Assembly (NCBI GenBank): GCA_963719055.1
Contig: CAVRAU010000008.1
Location: forward strand, 434,001 to 498,000
DNA length: 64,000 nucleotides
Reading direction: 5' to 3'
Origin: CAXMQZ01 sp963719055
GTDB taxonomy: Bacteria; Acidobacteriota; Thermoanaerobaculia; Multivoradales; JAHEKO01
Below are positions 36,803 through 48,004 of this stretch, piece by piece. The translations under genes and the position numbers were made by a program. The notes under the pieces were generated by a model, which was not told the origin of the DNA, searched no databases, and saw only the letters and a list, made by a program, of their open reading frames with translations. Within the stretch, counting starts at the first letter, position 1; each line of letters opens with the position of its first letter.

Positions 36803-38125
36803 ATGAGCGAAACACTTCATGATCTGCGATCCAAGATCGATAGCCAAGAGGCCCTGGTGGGTGTCATCGGTCTCGGTTATGTCGGGCTGCCACTGGCCCT
36901 GGCGTTTGCCGAGAGTGGCTTCGAGGTTCTGGGGTTCGATGTCGACCAGTCGAAGGTCGACCAGCTGACCCAGGGCCAGAGCTACATCCACTACATCGCT
37001 GCCGAACGCATCGTCGATGCAGCGGCGAAGGGCCTGCTCGGAGCGACGTCCGACTTTTCCCGTTTGGCTGAGCCCGATGCCATCCTGGCTTGCGTCCCCA
37101 CACCGCTGACCGAGAATCGCGAGCCCGACATGTCCTATGTCAGGGCCACGACCGAGCTCATAGACAAGACCTTGCGACCGGGGCAATTGATTGTCCTCGA
37201 GTCGACGACCTATCCAGGCACCACCCGCGAGCTTCTCCAGACCACTCTCGAGAAGAGCGGTCTCGTCTGCGGTTCGGATTTCTTCCTGGCGTATTCGCCA
37301 GAGAGAGAGGACCCTGGCAATCCGAGATTCGGACCCTCGACCATCCCGAAGGTCGTTGGCGGCGTCGATGCGGGCTCCGGGGATCTCGCCGAAGCCCTCT
37401 ACTCGCAAGTCGTCGTCGAGACCGTCCGCGTCTCCTCAGCCGAAGCGGCCGAAGCCAGCAAACTGACCGAGAACATCTTCCGAGCGGTGAACATCGCCCT
37501 GGTCAACGAGCTCAAGACCGTCTATGACGAGATGGGGATCGACGTCTGGGAAGTCTTGGACGCCGCAGAGACCAAGCCCTTCGGCTTCATGCGTTTCAAC
37601 CCGGGACCAGGCTGGGGCGGCCATTGCATTCCGATCGACCCGTTCTACCTGTCCTGGAAAGCGAGACAGTTTGACGCCCCGACTCGCTTTATCGAGTTGG
37701 CAGGTGAGGTCAACGTCGAGATGCCCAAGCGGGTCATCACCAAGCTGCAGCTGGCGCTCAATCAGGTGCGCAAGCCCGTGCAGGGCAGCAAGATTCTGGT
37801 GCTCGGTCTAGCTTACAAGAAGGACGTCGCGGATCCCCGTGAGAGCCCCGCTTTCGAGATTCTCTGGCAGCTGCAGCAGCTCGGTGCCGAGGTCAGATAT
37901 CACGACCCACACATTCCACAGGCCCCGGCGATGCGCTCCTGGAAGGGTCTCGAGATGCAGCCATCCATCGAGCTGACACCCGAAGTTATCCGACAGCAGG
38001 ATGCGGTGCTCATCGTGACGGACCACACCGATGTGGACTACGATTCGATTCTCGAAAACGCCCGACTGATTGTCGATACCCGCGGAATCTACCGTAACTC
38101 CGACGCCAAGGTCGTTCGAGCCTAA
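36803..38125 (+). CDS. UDP-N-acetyl-hexosamine dehydrogenase (WbpA/WecC-like)
   Basis: A 440-residue nucleotide-sugar dehydrogenase. The NAD-binding N-terminus reads GVIGLGYVGLPLALAFAESG; the middle has FFLAYSPEREDPGN and the helix LTENIFRAVNIALVNELK; the catalytic cysteine is in GPGWGGHCIPIDPFYLSW; the C-terminal UDP domain has LVLGLAYKKDVADPRESPA. The GGHCIPIDP form with YLSW is typical of enzymes oxidising UDP-GlcNAc or UDP-ManNAc rather than UDP-glucose. It makes a uronic-acid precursor for the surface glycan. The next gene starts 4 bases after its stop. Confidence 0.92.
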   Translation: MSETLHDLRSKIDSQEALVGVIGLGYVGLPLALAFAESGFEVLGFDVDQSKVDQLTQGQSYIHYIAAERIVDAAAKGLLGATSDFSRLAEPDAILACVPTPLTENREPDMSYVRATTELIDKTLRPGQLIVLESTTYPGTTRELLQTTLEKSGLVCGSDFFLAYSPEREDPGNPRFGPSTIPKVVGGVDAGSGDLAEALYSQVVVETVRVSSAEAAEASKLTENIFRAVNIALVNELKTVYDEMGIDVWEVLDAAETKPFGFMRFNPGPGWGGHCIPIDPFYLSWKARQFDAPTRFIELAGEVNVEMPKRVITKLQLALNQVRKPVQGSKILVLGLAYKKDVADPRESPAFEILWQLQQLGAEVRYHDPHIPQAPAMRSWKGLEMQPSIELTPEVIRQQDAVLIVTDHTDVDYDSILENARLIVDTRGIYRNSDAKVVRA

Positions 38126-38129
38126 AACC

Positions 38130-39098
38130 ATGCCTCTGCCTCAACTGCAAGGAACTCGGGTACTCGTCACGGGCGGTGCCGGCTTCATCGGCTCTCATCT
38201 GGTGGACGGCCTGTTGTCGCAGGGTGCAGAGGTCAGGGTCCTGGACAACCTGGCGACGGGTCATCTCGAGAATCTGGCCCATTGCAGAAGCGATATCGAG
38301 TTCCTGCAAGGCGACATCCGCGATCTGGAAACCTGTCGAAAGGCTGCTGAAAGCTGCGCAATGGTCTTTCATCAGGCCGCCCTGGGGTCGGTACCGCGTT
38401 CGGTCAAGGACCCCTCCACCAGCTTCGAGGTCAACGTCCAGGGGACCGTCAACGTGGTGACGGCGGCCAAGGATGCCGGCGCGAACCGCCTGGTCTACGC
38501 TTCTTCGTCCAGCGTCTATGGCGACAGCCCGAAACTCCCCAAGTGCGTTGGCGAAGAGGGCAAACCCCTTTCTCCCTACGCTGCCACAAAGCAGATCAAC
38601 GAACAGATCGCCGGCGTGTTCGCCACCAGCTACGGTCTCGAGGCCATCGGCTTGCGATACTTCAACATCTATGGAGCCCGCCAAGACCCCGAGGGGCCCT
38701 ACGCGGCGGTCATCCCGCGATTCTTCAAGGCTGCTTTGAGCGGCGAACCCATGACCATCTACGGCGATGGCGAGCAGAGTCGGGATTTCACTCATGTCTC
38801 GGATGCCGTGCAAGCCAACCTGATGGCCGGCGGCGCCGAGCCCGCGGCCTGCGGACGCGCCTACAACATCGCAGCAGGCCAGGCCACCTCGGTCAACGTC
38901 CTGGCGCGAGAGATCGCCGAACTGTGCGACAGCCCCAGCCAGCCCTCATACGAGCCGCCGCGAGCTGGAGACGTCAAGCATTCCCTAGCTGATCTGATTC
39001 AGACTACAGCTGCCATCGAGTACCAACCGAGTGTCACGCTGGCAGCAGGATTGGCCGCCAGCCTCGACCACTATCGGAGCATTCTGGAGTCCAAATGA
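38130..39098 (+). CDS. extended SDR sugar-nucleotide epimerase (WbpP-like)
   Basis: A 322-residue extended SDR protein from the ATG at 38130. The NAD(P)-binding motif is RVLVTGGAGFIGSHLVDGL; then FHQAALGSVPRSVKDP, SSSSVYGDSPKLP and the catalytic YxxxK in SPYAATKQINEQIAG; FNIYGARQDPEGPYAAVIPR follows. The SVPRS block and position beside a UDP-GlcNAc/ManNAc dehydrogenase suggest C4-epimerisation of UDP-GlcNAc or its uronic acid (WbpP, TviC). A start at 38070 is possible in frame but would overlap the dehydrogenase by 56 bases, so 38130 is preferred. Confidence 0.9.
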   Translation: MPLPQLQGTRVLVTGGAGFIGSHLVDGLLSQGAEVRVLDNLATGHLENLAHCRSDIEFLQGDIRDLETCRKAAESCAMVFHQAALGSVPRSVKDPSTSFEVNVQGTVNVVTAAKDAGANRLVYASSSSVYGDSPKLPKCVGEEGKPLSPYAATKQINEQIAGVFATSYGLEAIGLRYFNIYGARQDPEGPYAAVIPRFFKAALSGEPMTIYGDGEQSRDFTHVSDAVQANLMAGGAEPAACGRAYNIAAGQATSVNVLAREIAELCDSPSQPSYEPPRAGDVKHSLADLIQTTAAIEYQPSVTLAAGLAASLDHYRSILESK

Positions 39099-40039
39099 AC
39101 CAAGAGAACGACCTCAAGACCGCCCTCGTCACCGGGGGTGCCGGATTTATCGGTTCGCACATCGCAGATGCCCTGGTGGACCGGGGCTACCGGGTGATCG
39201 TTCTGGACGACCTCTCCTCGGGCCGACGAGAAAATGTCAATCCGGCGGCCGAGCTGCAGGAGCTGGACATTCGCTCCGCCGAGGCAGCCCAGTTGATCGA
39301 CAAGGAACGCCCCACCGTCATGTTCCACCTGGCGGCACAGATGGATGTGCGTCGTTCCACCGAGGATCCGGCTTTCGACGCTTCGATCAATGTGCTGGGG
39401 ACCTTGAATCTGCTCAACGCGGCCGTCAAGGCTGGGGTTCAGCAGTTCATCTTCGCCTCGACCGGTGGCGCGATCTACGGCGAGCAGGATGTGCATCCAG
39501 CACCCGAGGGACATCCGGAGCGGCCGGTCTCTCCCTATGGCGTCTCGAAGCTCGCGGGTGAGCGGTACATGTACTACTTTCACGTGCAGTACGGGCTCGA
39601 CGTCACGTGCCTGCGCTTTGCCAACGTCTATGGCGAGCGTCAGAACCCCCATGGCGAGGCTGGCGTGGTCGCCATCTTCCTGAAGCTGCTCTACGAAGGC
39701 AAGCAACCTGTCATCAACGGCGACGGGCTGCAGACCCGGGACTACATCCACGTCTCGGACGTGGTGCGGGCCAACATGGCGGCCATCGGTCGCTCGGGAT
39801 TTCGCATCCTCAACGTCGGCACCGGCATCGAATCCAACGTCGTCGATCTCTACGAAGGCATTCGCACCGCCGCGGGATCAGAGCTCGCTGCGACGCACGG
39901 CCCCGGCCAGCCCGGTGAGCAACGTCGATCCTCGGTGGATGCCAGCAAGCTCCGTGAGGAGTTGGGTGTACCCGAGCCGATTCCTCTGGGTGAAGGGTTG
40001 CAGCGAACTGCGGATTGGTTTCGCACTCACAACACGTAG
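39095..40039 (+). CDS. extended SDR UDP-glucose 4-epimerase-like protein
   Basis: A 314-residue extended SDR starting 4 bases before the previous stop (ATGA). Motifs: ALVTGGAGFIGSHIADALVD, FHLAAQMDVRRSTEDPAFDA, STGGAIYGEQD and YxxxK in SPYGVSKLAGERYMYYF, then VYGERQNPHGEAGVVAIF and a GDGLQTRDYIHVSDVV C-terminal segment. This subgroup is usually annotated GalE; it would interconvert UDP-glucose and UDP-galactose or close relatives. Last gene of the plus-strand sugar-precursor unit. Confidence 0.88.
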   Translation: MNQENDLKTALVTGGAGFIGSHIADALVDRGYRVIVLDDLSSGRRENVNPAAELQELDIRSAEAAQLIDKERPTVMFHLAAQMDVRRSTEDPAFDASINVLGTLNLLNAAVKAGVQQFIFASTGGAIYGEQDVHPAPEGHPERPVSPYGVSKLAGERYMYYFHVQYGLDVTCLRFANVYGERQNPHGEAGVVAIFLKLLYEGKQPVINGDGLQTRDYIHVSDVVRANMAAIGRSGFRILNVGTGIESNVVDLYEGIRTAAGSELAATHGPGQPGEQRRSSVDASKLREELGVPEPIPLGEGLQRTADWFRTHNT

Positions 40040-40060
40040 GACGAGAGCTTGCCGCCACAA

Positions 40061-40086
40061 GGGAGGGCGCCAGGCCCTCCCCTACA
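40061..40086 (-). repeat. GTAG-type REP palindrome downstream of the epimerase gene
   Basis: Minus strand TTGTAGGGGAGGGCCTGGCG then CCCTCCC: a GTAG head followed by a GGGAGGGC/GCCCTCCC inverted repeat. It lies in the convergent intergenic space between the epimerase gene and groEL. Confidence 0.75.
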
Positions 40087-40120
40087 AGCCTCCACTGCTC
40101 CACTGCTCCATTGCCAAGGC

Positions 40121-40151
40121 AAAAAGGCCGGTCCCTTTTCGGGACCGGCCT
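40121..40151 (-). terminator. intrinsic terminator after groEL
   Basis: On the minus strand AGGCCGGTCCC, loop GAAAA, GGGACCGGCCT and TTTTT. An 11-bp perfect stem with T-run, 28 bases past the groEL stop. Confidence 0.9.
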
Positions 40152-40178
40152 AGTCTGTCGAACGCGTTCGAGACGCGA

Positions 40179-41831
<1,653 letters not shown>

Positions 41832-41865
41832 TTTTTCAATAACCTCCCTTTTGCTTGACTCTGAA

Positions 41866-42159
41866 CTAGCCGACGACGGCCAGAATCTCGTCTTCGCGAA
41901 GAATGATGTACTCGACGTCGTCGATTTTGATCTCGGATCCGGAATATTTGCCCACGAGGACGCGATCACCGGCGCTCACATCCATCGGCGCACGGCTGCC
42001 GTCATCCTGGATCTTGCCAGGACCTACAGCAACGATTTCAGCCTCTTGCGGCTTCTCTTTGGCGGTGTCGGGAATGATGATGCCGCCGCGGACCTGCTCC
42101 TCTTCCTCGAGCCGCTTGGCGAGCACGCGATCGTGCAGGGGACGAATTTTTGCAGCCAC
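41866..42159 (-). CDS. groES: co-chaperonin GroES
   Basis: A 97-residue protein with the family pattern at the N-terminus (KIRPLHDRVLAKRLEEEEQV), the mobile loop EQVRGGIIIPDTAKEKPQEA and the end of the barrel DRVLVGKYSGSEIKIDDVEY. It caps the GroEL ring. GGAGG lies 9 bases before the ATG at 42159. 34 bases separate its stop from groEL. Controlled by the CIRCE operator and sigma-70-type promoter upstream. Confidence 0.97.
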   Translation of the reverse strand: MAAKIRPLHDRVLAKRLEEEEQVRGGIIIPDTAKEKPQEAEIVAVGPGKIQDDGSRAPMDVSAGDRVLVGKYSGSEIKIDDVEYIILREDEILAVVG

Positions 42160-42224
42160 TACGATACCTCCTGTAGTTAATTAAACCCTTTGGTTTTGGT
42201 AATGAAGTGTCCCGATTGACGGGA

Positions 42225-42251
42225 TTAGCACTCACTGATCAAGAGTGCTAA
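42225..42251 (-). promoter_or_regulatory. CIRCE operator (HrcA binding site)
   Basis: Perfect consensus inverted repeat TTAGCACTC, 9-base spacer, GAGTGCTAA, just downstream of the groES promoter. HrcA binding here represses groESL until heat shock. Confidence 0.97.
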
Positions 42252-42254
42252 CAG

Positions 42255-42283
42255 AGTGTACGACCGGAGTATTCCGTTGTCAA
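42255..42283 (-). promoter_or_regulatory. groESL housekeeping promoter
   Basis: Minus strand TTGACA (42283-42278), 17-base spacer, TACACT (42260-42255). The -35 is a perfect sigma-70 consensus. The start point would fall in or next to the CIRCE site. Confidence 0.85.
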
Positions 42284-42325
42284 GAAAAATCGTACGGAAT
42301 CTTAGTGCCGTACACTCACCCACGG

Positions 42326-42351
42326 ACCGGCGTGGAAGCCCGCCACTACGA
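42326..42351 (-). repeat. GTAG-type REP palindrome at the cysQ 3' end
   Basis: Minus strand TCGTAGTGGCGGGCTTCCAC then GCCGG. The TAG of its GTAG head is the stop codon of the CysQ-like gene. Confidence 0.8.
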
Positions 42352-43140
42352 GTCGGTGCGAGCGATCAGGTCGTGGATAGGCCTTTGTAGCTGCGGAGGG
42401 TAGGCCAGCAGTCCCTTGAGAAGCGGCGAGGGCTGGTTGAAGGCTCGCTCGGGCTCTTCCTTGGGCTCGATGATACCGCCAGCCGCCCGCACCAGAGCGA
42501 TTCCGGCCACTACATCCCACTCGTTCTTGGGAACCAGGGTCCAGGTGGCATCCACCAGACCGGCGGCGACCAAAGCGAGCTTGTAGGCCACGGAGCCACA
42601 AGGGCGAACCTCGAGTCCATGACCCTGGAAGCGCTCCCACTCGCCGCGGCGAATCTCGCTGTTGCTGGCCAAAACGACCGCTCCCTCCAGGGACTCGCGA
42701 CTGGAGACCTGTGCAGGTTCGCCGTTGAGCGTCACGCCATGGCCGATCGCTCCCAGAACCAGCTGTTGAGTGGCCGGATTGAGAATCCCCCCAGCTACCG
42801 GCTGCCCATCCTCCACCAGACCGATGGAGACCGACCATTGCGGAATGCCCTCGACGAATTCCCGAGTCCCGTCGAGCGGATCGACGACCCAGGCTCGCCG
42901 CTTGTCGAGCCGCGCGTGGTCATCGACGGTCTCTTCCGACAGCCAGCCCTCGCCGGGCTCGGGGAGCAGGCGCTTGAGGACATCATCGACCCTCTGATCG
43001 GCCTCGGTGACCGGATCGCCACCCGCCTTACGCTCGACCGCAATCGCACCGGGGGTAAAGGGCGCCAGGGCTCTTTCGGCTTCCCGCAAGGCCGCTTCGA
43101 TGCGGCGGACATCGTCTTGGCGCTGCGCTGGATCCGTCAT
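42346..43140 (-). CDS. cysQ: 3'(2'),5'-bisphosphate nucleotidase / inositol-phosphatase family (CysQ-like)
   Basis: A 264-residue protein with the Li-sensitive phosphatase motifs: GDPVTEADQRVDD, WLSEETVDD, the metal site VDPLDGTREFVEGIPQWSVS and the C-terminal NEWDVVAGIALVRAAGG. REFVxG in the metal loop is typical of CysQ, which hydrolyses PAP left after PAPS-dependent sulfation or PAPS reduction. The neighbouring Sat/APS-kinase gene supports that role over inositol phosphatase. A REP palindrome lies in the 5' region (43166-43191) and another provides its stop codon. Confidence 0.82.
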   Translation of the reverse strand: MTDPAQRQDDVRRIEAALREAERALAPFTPGAIAVERKAGGDPVTEADQRVDDVLKRLLPEPGEGWLSEETVDDHARLDKRRAWVVDPLDGTREFVEGIPQWSVSIGLVEDGQPVAGGILNPATQQLVLGAIGHGVTLNGEPAQVSSRESLEGAVVLASNSEIRRGEWERFQGHGLEVRPCGSVAYKLALVAAGLVDATWTLVPKNEWDVVAGIALVRAAGGIIEPKEEPERAFNQPSPLLKGLLAYPPQLQRPIHDLIARTDS

Positions 43141-43165
43141 CGTCGTTCACCTCGGCGTGGGGGAA

Positions 43166-43191
43166 GGCCGGCACGGAGGCCGGCCACTACA
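43166..43191 (-). repeat. GTAG-type REP palindrome upstream of cysQ
   Basis: Minus strand TGTAGTGGCCGGCCTCCGTG then CCGGCC, 26 bases before the cysQ start, between cysQ and sat. Confidence 0.85.
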
Positions 43192-43223
43192 AAATGTCGC
43201 TTCTTCAATGCCTTGTTCTCTTC

Positions 43224-43249
43224 GGCCAGCACGCAGGCCGGCCACTACG
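43224..43249 (-). repeat. GTAG-type REP palindrome at the sat 3' end
   Basis: Minus strand TCGTAGTGGCCGGCCTGCGT then GCTGGCC. Its TAG (43247-43245) is the stop codon of the Sat/APS-kinase gene. Confidence 0.85.
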
Positions 43250-44978
43250 AGGAGGCGCCGGCAGAGGTGCCGATATAGCCTTCGCGCTCCAGGAAGAGGA
43301 TGATCTTCTGGGCCGACTCCTCAGGACTGAGCTCCGTGGTGTCCAGCGGAATCTCGGGGTTCTCGGGAACCTCGTAGGGATCCGAGATCCCGGTGAACTG
43401 CTTGATGATCCCGGCGCGAGCCTTCGCGTACAGTCCCTTGCGGTCCCGCTGCTCGCAAACCTCGAGCGGGGTGTTGACGTGCACCAGAATAAAACCACCA
43501 CCCGGTCTGATCGTCGCCTCGACATCTTGGCGCACCGAATCGTACGGAGCGATGGGAGCGCACAGGGCGATACCACCGTTCTTGGTGATCTCGGAAGCCA
43601 CGAAGCCGATCCGGCGAATATTCAAGTCTCGGTGCTCCTTCGAGAACCCGAGCTCTGACGAGAGGTTCTTGCGCACGATATCGCCATCGAGAAGGGTTAC
43701 GGGACGACCTCCCAACTCCAGAAGCTTGGCCAGCAGCACATTCGCCACCGTCGACTTGCCGGAACCCGAGAGACCGGTGAAGAACACCGTGAACCCCTGC
43801 TGGTGTCGCGGCTTGTGGGTCCGTCGCAACTGCTGGGCGACCTCGGGAAAGGTGAACCACTCGGGTAACTCGCGACCGTCGGAGAGCCGCTCCCGCAGCT
43901 CGGTTCCCGACAAGCTCAGAGTCCGACTGTCCTCGGGCACCTCATCGATGGGCATGTAGGCGTCCTTGTCCTCCACATAGACCACCATGCGGAAGGGCAC
44001 CATCTTGATTCCCAACTCGTCTTCGTGCTTCTTCATCAGCTCCTGGGCGTCGTACGGACCATAGAAGGGCTCGCCGTTGGAATCCACACCAGGTCCGGCA
44101 TGGTCGCGACCGACGATGAAGTGGCTGCAGCCGTAATTCTTGCGCAGGATCGCGTGCAGGAGTGCCTCGCGAGGGCCACCCATCCGCATCGCCAGGGGCA
44201 GCAGCGACAGCATCGCCGTGTTGCTCGGATAGCGGTCCATCAGAGCCTGGTAGCAGCGCACTCGGGTGTAGTGATCCACGTCGCCAGGCTTCGTCATGCC
44301 GACGACCGGATGAATCAGCAGGCTGGCCTGGTTCTCGCGGGCCGCCCTCAGGGTGAGCTCGAAGTGAGCCCGGTGCAGAGGATTGCGGGTCTGAAACGCT
44401 ACGACCTTCTGCCAGCCCAGCTTGGCGAAGCGCCGGCGGACCTGCTCGGGGGTCAGACGCAACCCCACGAAATCGTAGTGGGAGGGCAGCTCGAGTCCTT
44501 CCAACCGACCGGCGATGGCGATGTTGTTGGTGCGGTCGAAGAGATGGGCCACCCCAGGGTGCTTCCGATCGAGAGTGCCATAGACCGCTTCGGCCTTCTT
44601 CTCACGCTCGATCTGCCACTGTTCTTCGACATGCAGGACGGCGATCGCCAACCCCTCAGGGTCCCGCAGGACCAGTGGAGTTCCCGGCGACAGCTTCTCG
44701 GCCAGTTCCTCGGTCACATCCAGCGTGATCGGCAGAGGCCAGAGAGTGCCGTCGCCCAGACGCATGTCGGCGCAGACCGACTCGAAGTCCGCCTGGCCGA
44801 GAAATCCCTGCAGCGGCGAGAAGCCGCCATTCATCAAGAGTTCGATATCGCACAGTTGGCGAGGGGTCAGATCCCACGAAAGCCACTCTCTCGAGGCTTC
44901 CTTCAACTCGTTGCGGCGCTCCTCGCCGACCATCAGGTCAACCAAGGTGCCTCCATGAGGACGATTCAAATGGTCCAC
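43245..44978 (-). CDS. bifunctional sulfate adenylyltransferase / adenylylsulfate kinase
   Basis: A 577-residue fusion. Residues 1-385 are ATP sulfurylase: PUA-like start (LCDIELLMNGGFSPLQGFLG), VVAFQTRNPLHRAHFELTLR (nucleotide site), LLIHPVVGMTKPGDVDH and FIVGRDHAGPG. From about 390 follows APS kinase: P-loop FFTGLSGSGKSTVANVLL, LLDGDIVRKNLSSELGFS, NIRRIGFVASEITKNGGIA and FILVHVNTPLEVCEQRDRKG. It makes PAPS from sulfate and two ATP. With CysQ next door this fits PAPS use for sulfation of surface glycans, or assimilation; no reductase genes are in the window. The stop codon lies in a REP element. Confidence 0.95.
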   Translation of the reverse strand: MDHLNRPHGGTLVDLMVGEERRNELKEASREWLSWDLTPRQLCDIELLMNGGFSPLQGFLGQADFESVCADMRLGDGTLWPLPITLDVTEELAEKLSPGTPLVLRDPEGLAIAVLHVEEQWQIEREKKAEAVYGTLDRKHPGVAHLFDRTNNIAIAGRLEGLELPSHYDFVGLRLTPEQVRRRFAKLGWQKVVAFQTRNPLHRAHFELTLRAARENQASLLIHPVVGMTKPGDVDHYTRVRCYQALMDRYPSNTAMLSLLPLAMRMGGPREALLHAILRKNYGCSHFIVGRDHAGPGVDSNGEPFYGPYDAQELMKKHEDELGIKMVPFRMVVYVEDKDAYMPIDEVPEDSRTLSLSGTELRERLSDGRELPEWFTFPEVAQQLRRTHKPRHQQGFTVFFTGLSGSGKSTVANVLLAKLLELGGRPVTLLDGDIVRKNLSSELGFSKEHRDLNIRRIGFVASEITKNGGIALCAPIAPYDSVRQDVEATIRPGGGFILVHVNTPLEVCEQRDRKGLYAKARAGIIKQFTGISDPYEVPENPEIPLDTTELSPEESAQKIILFLEREGYIGTSAGASS

Positions 44979-45107
44979 GGTTTACTCCACTTCTGTAGGG
45001 TTAGATACTGATTCTGAAAGGGAAAATGCGGTGCCAGCTCGTGGCGGACTCCCGCGTGGATCTCCAAGAGGCGGAAGTCTACTCGGCCACCCTTCGTGGG
45101 TCAACCG

Positions 45108-48004
45108 TCAGAAAGCGTTGCCGACACTGAAGAAAATGACGTACGGGTCTTCGCCGGGTAGCTGATCCAGTTTCCAGCCCGCTTCGAGTCGGATGGGACC
45201 CACTGGAGAGAGATACCGGATACCCACACCGACTCCAGTCTTGAGGTCCGACAGATTGATATTGCGCCAGCTGCCCCAGACATTGCCGGCGTCGACAAAG
45301 ACGTTGCCCATGATGGGCCCGGCGATCGGGAACCGATAGTCCAGGTTCAGCAGGAGTTGCCCATTGCCGCCAATCGGCTGGTAGTCCGTCGCGATCGCAC
45401 ATTTCTCATCGATAGGCAGTTCGAATTGCTCATCAGGAACAATGGGCTTCAGGGTCTCACCACAGATCCCCAGACCGTCCCTCCTGTAGGCCCGATGAGT
45501 CGTGCTCCCGCCGGCAAAGTACCGCTCCGAGATCGCGACATAGGCCGACTCCTGGATCTCGATCGTGTCCAGGGGATCGGGCACCCTCTCCCCGGCCTTG
45601 TCGAGAGGCTCGATGCCTCCCAGACGAAAGCTACCGCCGATGGATCCCAGCCATCCAAAGTCGAAGAAGTGCGTGTATTGGAGGAAGCTCTTGAGAAACT
45701 CCTCATCAGCCTGAAACAGGGGAAAGGCGTATTGGACCTGGAGGTTGGTGCTCCACCCAGCCATCGGATTCACCGGGCTATCGCGATGATCCAGTTGCCA
45801 GGCGGGAGTCAGGCTGGCGATCTCGATCTCCTCCAGATCTCGTCTCATCCGGGTCCGCCGGGCCTTGACCCGTCACCAGGTCGAGCTGATCCACCAATCG
45901 ATAGTCGAAGAGGATTCCGGTACGCGAATTGTTCCCCACTCGCTGAGCTTCGAGCTGGCCACCTCGGCGCAGGGATTCGAAGGATTCTCGTGTTTCTTCA
46001 ATGTAGAAAAGCGAGCCCGTGGTGGTGATTCGCCGTCTTCCGAGAAAGGGCTGGTAAAGGAGAAGACGGGCCAGCGAGTCCCTACCTGCACGAAGATCCA
46101 CTCGCCCGCTGACCCCGCGACCCAACATGTTGCTGCGGGTATAACCGAACAAACCCGTAAAACCGTCCTCGGTATCGAGACCGAAGCCATAGGTGAAGGT
46201 GTGGCGGCTCCCCTCCTCCACCTCGACCACGATGTCGCGCTCACCCTTGAACGGTGTGCCCGGCGCCCTCTTGACCGTGACACTGGAAAAGGCGCCCAGC
46301 TTGTAAAGGTTGTTCTGCGCCGCCAGCAATCGGCCGGTGCTGATGTACTCACCCGTGCGTAGATTCAAGGCATCCCGAATCGACTTCGATCGGGTTCTCC
46401 GATTGCCACGGACCACGACTCGATCCACCACCGAGCGCGGTCCTTCGAGAATCCGGACTGTCACATCGGCCAGGGTCTCCTCCTTGTTCCAGTCGATACT
46501 CGAGGACAGCTGGATCGACTCGAAGCCCCTGGCCCGATAGAAGGCCCGAATGGCGCTGAGGGTCTCATCCAGCAGAACTGGATGGAAGGGTCCCCCCTGA
46601 CGCAGCGGCAGACGCCTGCGCAGATCCGATTCATCCACTGCCCGCAAACCATCCAGGTTGAGATCGACCAGGCGCCGCTCCAGCCCCTCGTCGACCGGGA
46701 TCACGACAGTGAGCTGACCCTCGGACTGCGTCACCTCTGGCGGCCCCACCTCGGCATCCCAGTAGCCCTGAATTCGGTAGTAGGAAAGGATATTCTCGAT
46801 GTCGTCCTCGAGAGTCACTGCGGAGAGTCTGCCACTCGCCGAGGCAAAAAGGCGCTTCGACTCGGTCGAGATCAGCGACATGAGCTGATAGCTGGGCACG
46901 GCTTCGTTGCCGACGAAGGAGATATTCGTCAGCTCGTAGAGGGCACCCGGATCGATGGTCATGATCAGATGGATGAGCTCGTCGGTGCGGCTCTCGCTCC
47001 AGTCCACCTGCACGTCGTAGAAGCCCTGACGCTGGAAGTAGTCCCGAATCTTGTCGATCGACTGCAAGAGGATCGCTTCGTCGTAGCGCTGGGTGCCCAG
47101 GAAGGGCAGCAGGCCCTTCTTGCGCAGGCGGCGTTCGTCGGCCCCGTGGATTTCGAAGTGGAAGCGAGGTCCGACATCGATCTGATAGGAAAGGGCCACT
47201 TCAGCGGTATCCCAATCGATCGAGGACTTGAAAGGACCGACGTTGGCCCGACGGTGATTCTGGCCGAACAGCCAAAGTTCCAGGCGCTCCATATCGGCTC
47301 GAGCCTGGCGCTCGCGGAAGGGCTTTCCAGGCGTCATCTGCAATCGATCTTGCAGCTGCGAAGCTGTAAAAGGCGAAATTGGCCCCTCGAACGCTATGGT
47401 CTGGAGGGTGAAACGCGGTCCCGGATCGACGTCATACGTCACGCTGGCGGTCTTGTTCTCAAAATCGATTCGAGGTCGGGATCGAACCGAGGCTTCAAGA
47501 TATCCGCGCTGCTGGTAGTAGTTCTCGAGATCGTAGACGCCCCGGACGATGCGACTGGTTACCAGTGGCTCGGCCTCGCCCTGGACAAGGACCGCACGCA
47601 GCTCCTTTTCTTTGAGCTTCAACTCACCGGTGAAGGCGATCTCTTCGACCTGGATACGACCCCAGGTGACGAATATCACCTCGACTCCCTCCGGCGTGGA
47701 ATCCACAAACACCTCGACCTCGCTGACCCATCCGGAAGCCTGCAGGTTGCGCAGGCTCCGAGCCAGATCTTCCTGTCTCAATGGTCGGCCGACCTCGACC
47801 AGGAGCAGCGGCTGCAGGCGTTCGAGATCGAGTGTGGCGACGTCACTGCGCAGCTCGATCTTCCGGACGATCTGTCCCACTACGGCTGCGGCTTCGGACC
47901 CTCGAACGGGTCTGGAGATAGCTGCCATGCAAGACCCCGAAGATCACCACGCCGACCATCAGAGGCAGCGCGGGGGCCACGGCCAGGTGGAGGATTCTCC
48001 TCAT
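45108..48004 (-). CDS. BamA/TamA-family outer-membrane assembly protein (frameshifted)
   Basis: The start at 48004 overlaps the upstream TamB stop (ATGA) and gives a signal peptide (RRILHLAVAPALPLMVGVVI). A shift near 47915 enters a 716-codon frame with about five POTRA domains (IVRKIELRSDVATLDLERL, GRIQVEEIAFTGELKLKEKE, YELTNISFVGNEAVPSYQLM, VVDRVVVRGNRRTRSKSIRD) and the first barrel strands (FTYGFGLDTEDGFTGLFGYT). A shift near 45850 continues the barrel (NLQVQYAFPLFQADEEFLKS, GVGVGIRYLSPVGPIRLEAG, end VIFFSVGNAF). The VGPIR motif and final aromatic are standard for Omp85 proteins. It inserts beta-barrels, probably with TamB encoded next to it. About 965 residues. Confidence 0.88.

Noticed and set aside
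40040..40178. A small gene between the epimerase and groEL
   Set aside because: The space holds a REP palindrome and the groEL terminator, with no coding signal.
41832..41969. A GroEL N-terminal extension of 46 residues
   Set aside because: It overlaps groES in another frame. The ATG at 41831 has a GGAGG site and matches the universal GroEL start.
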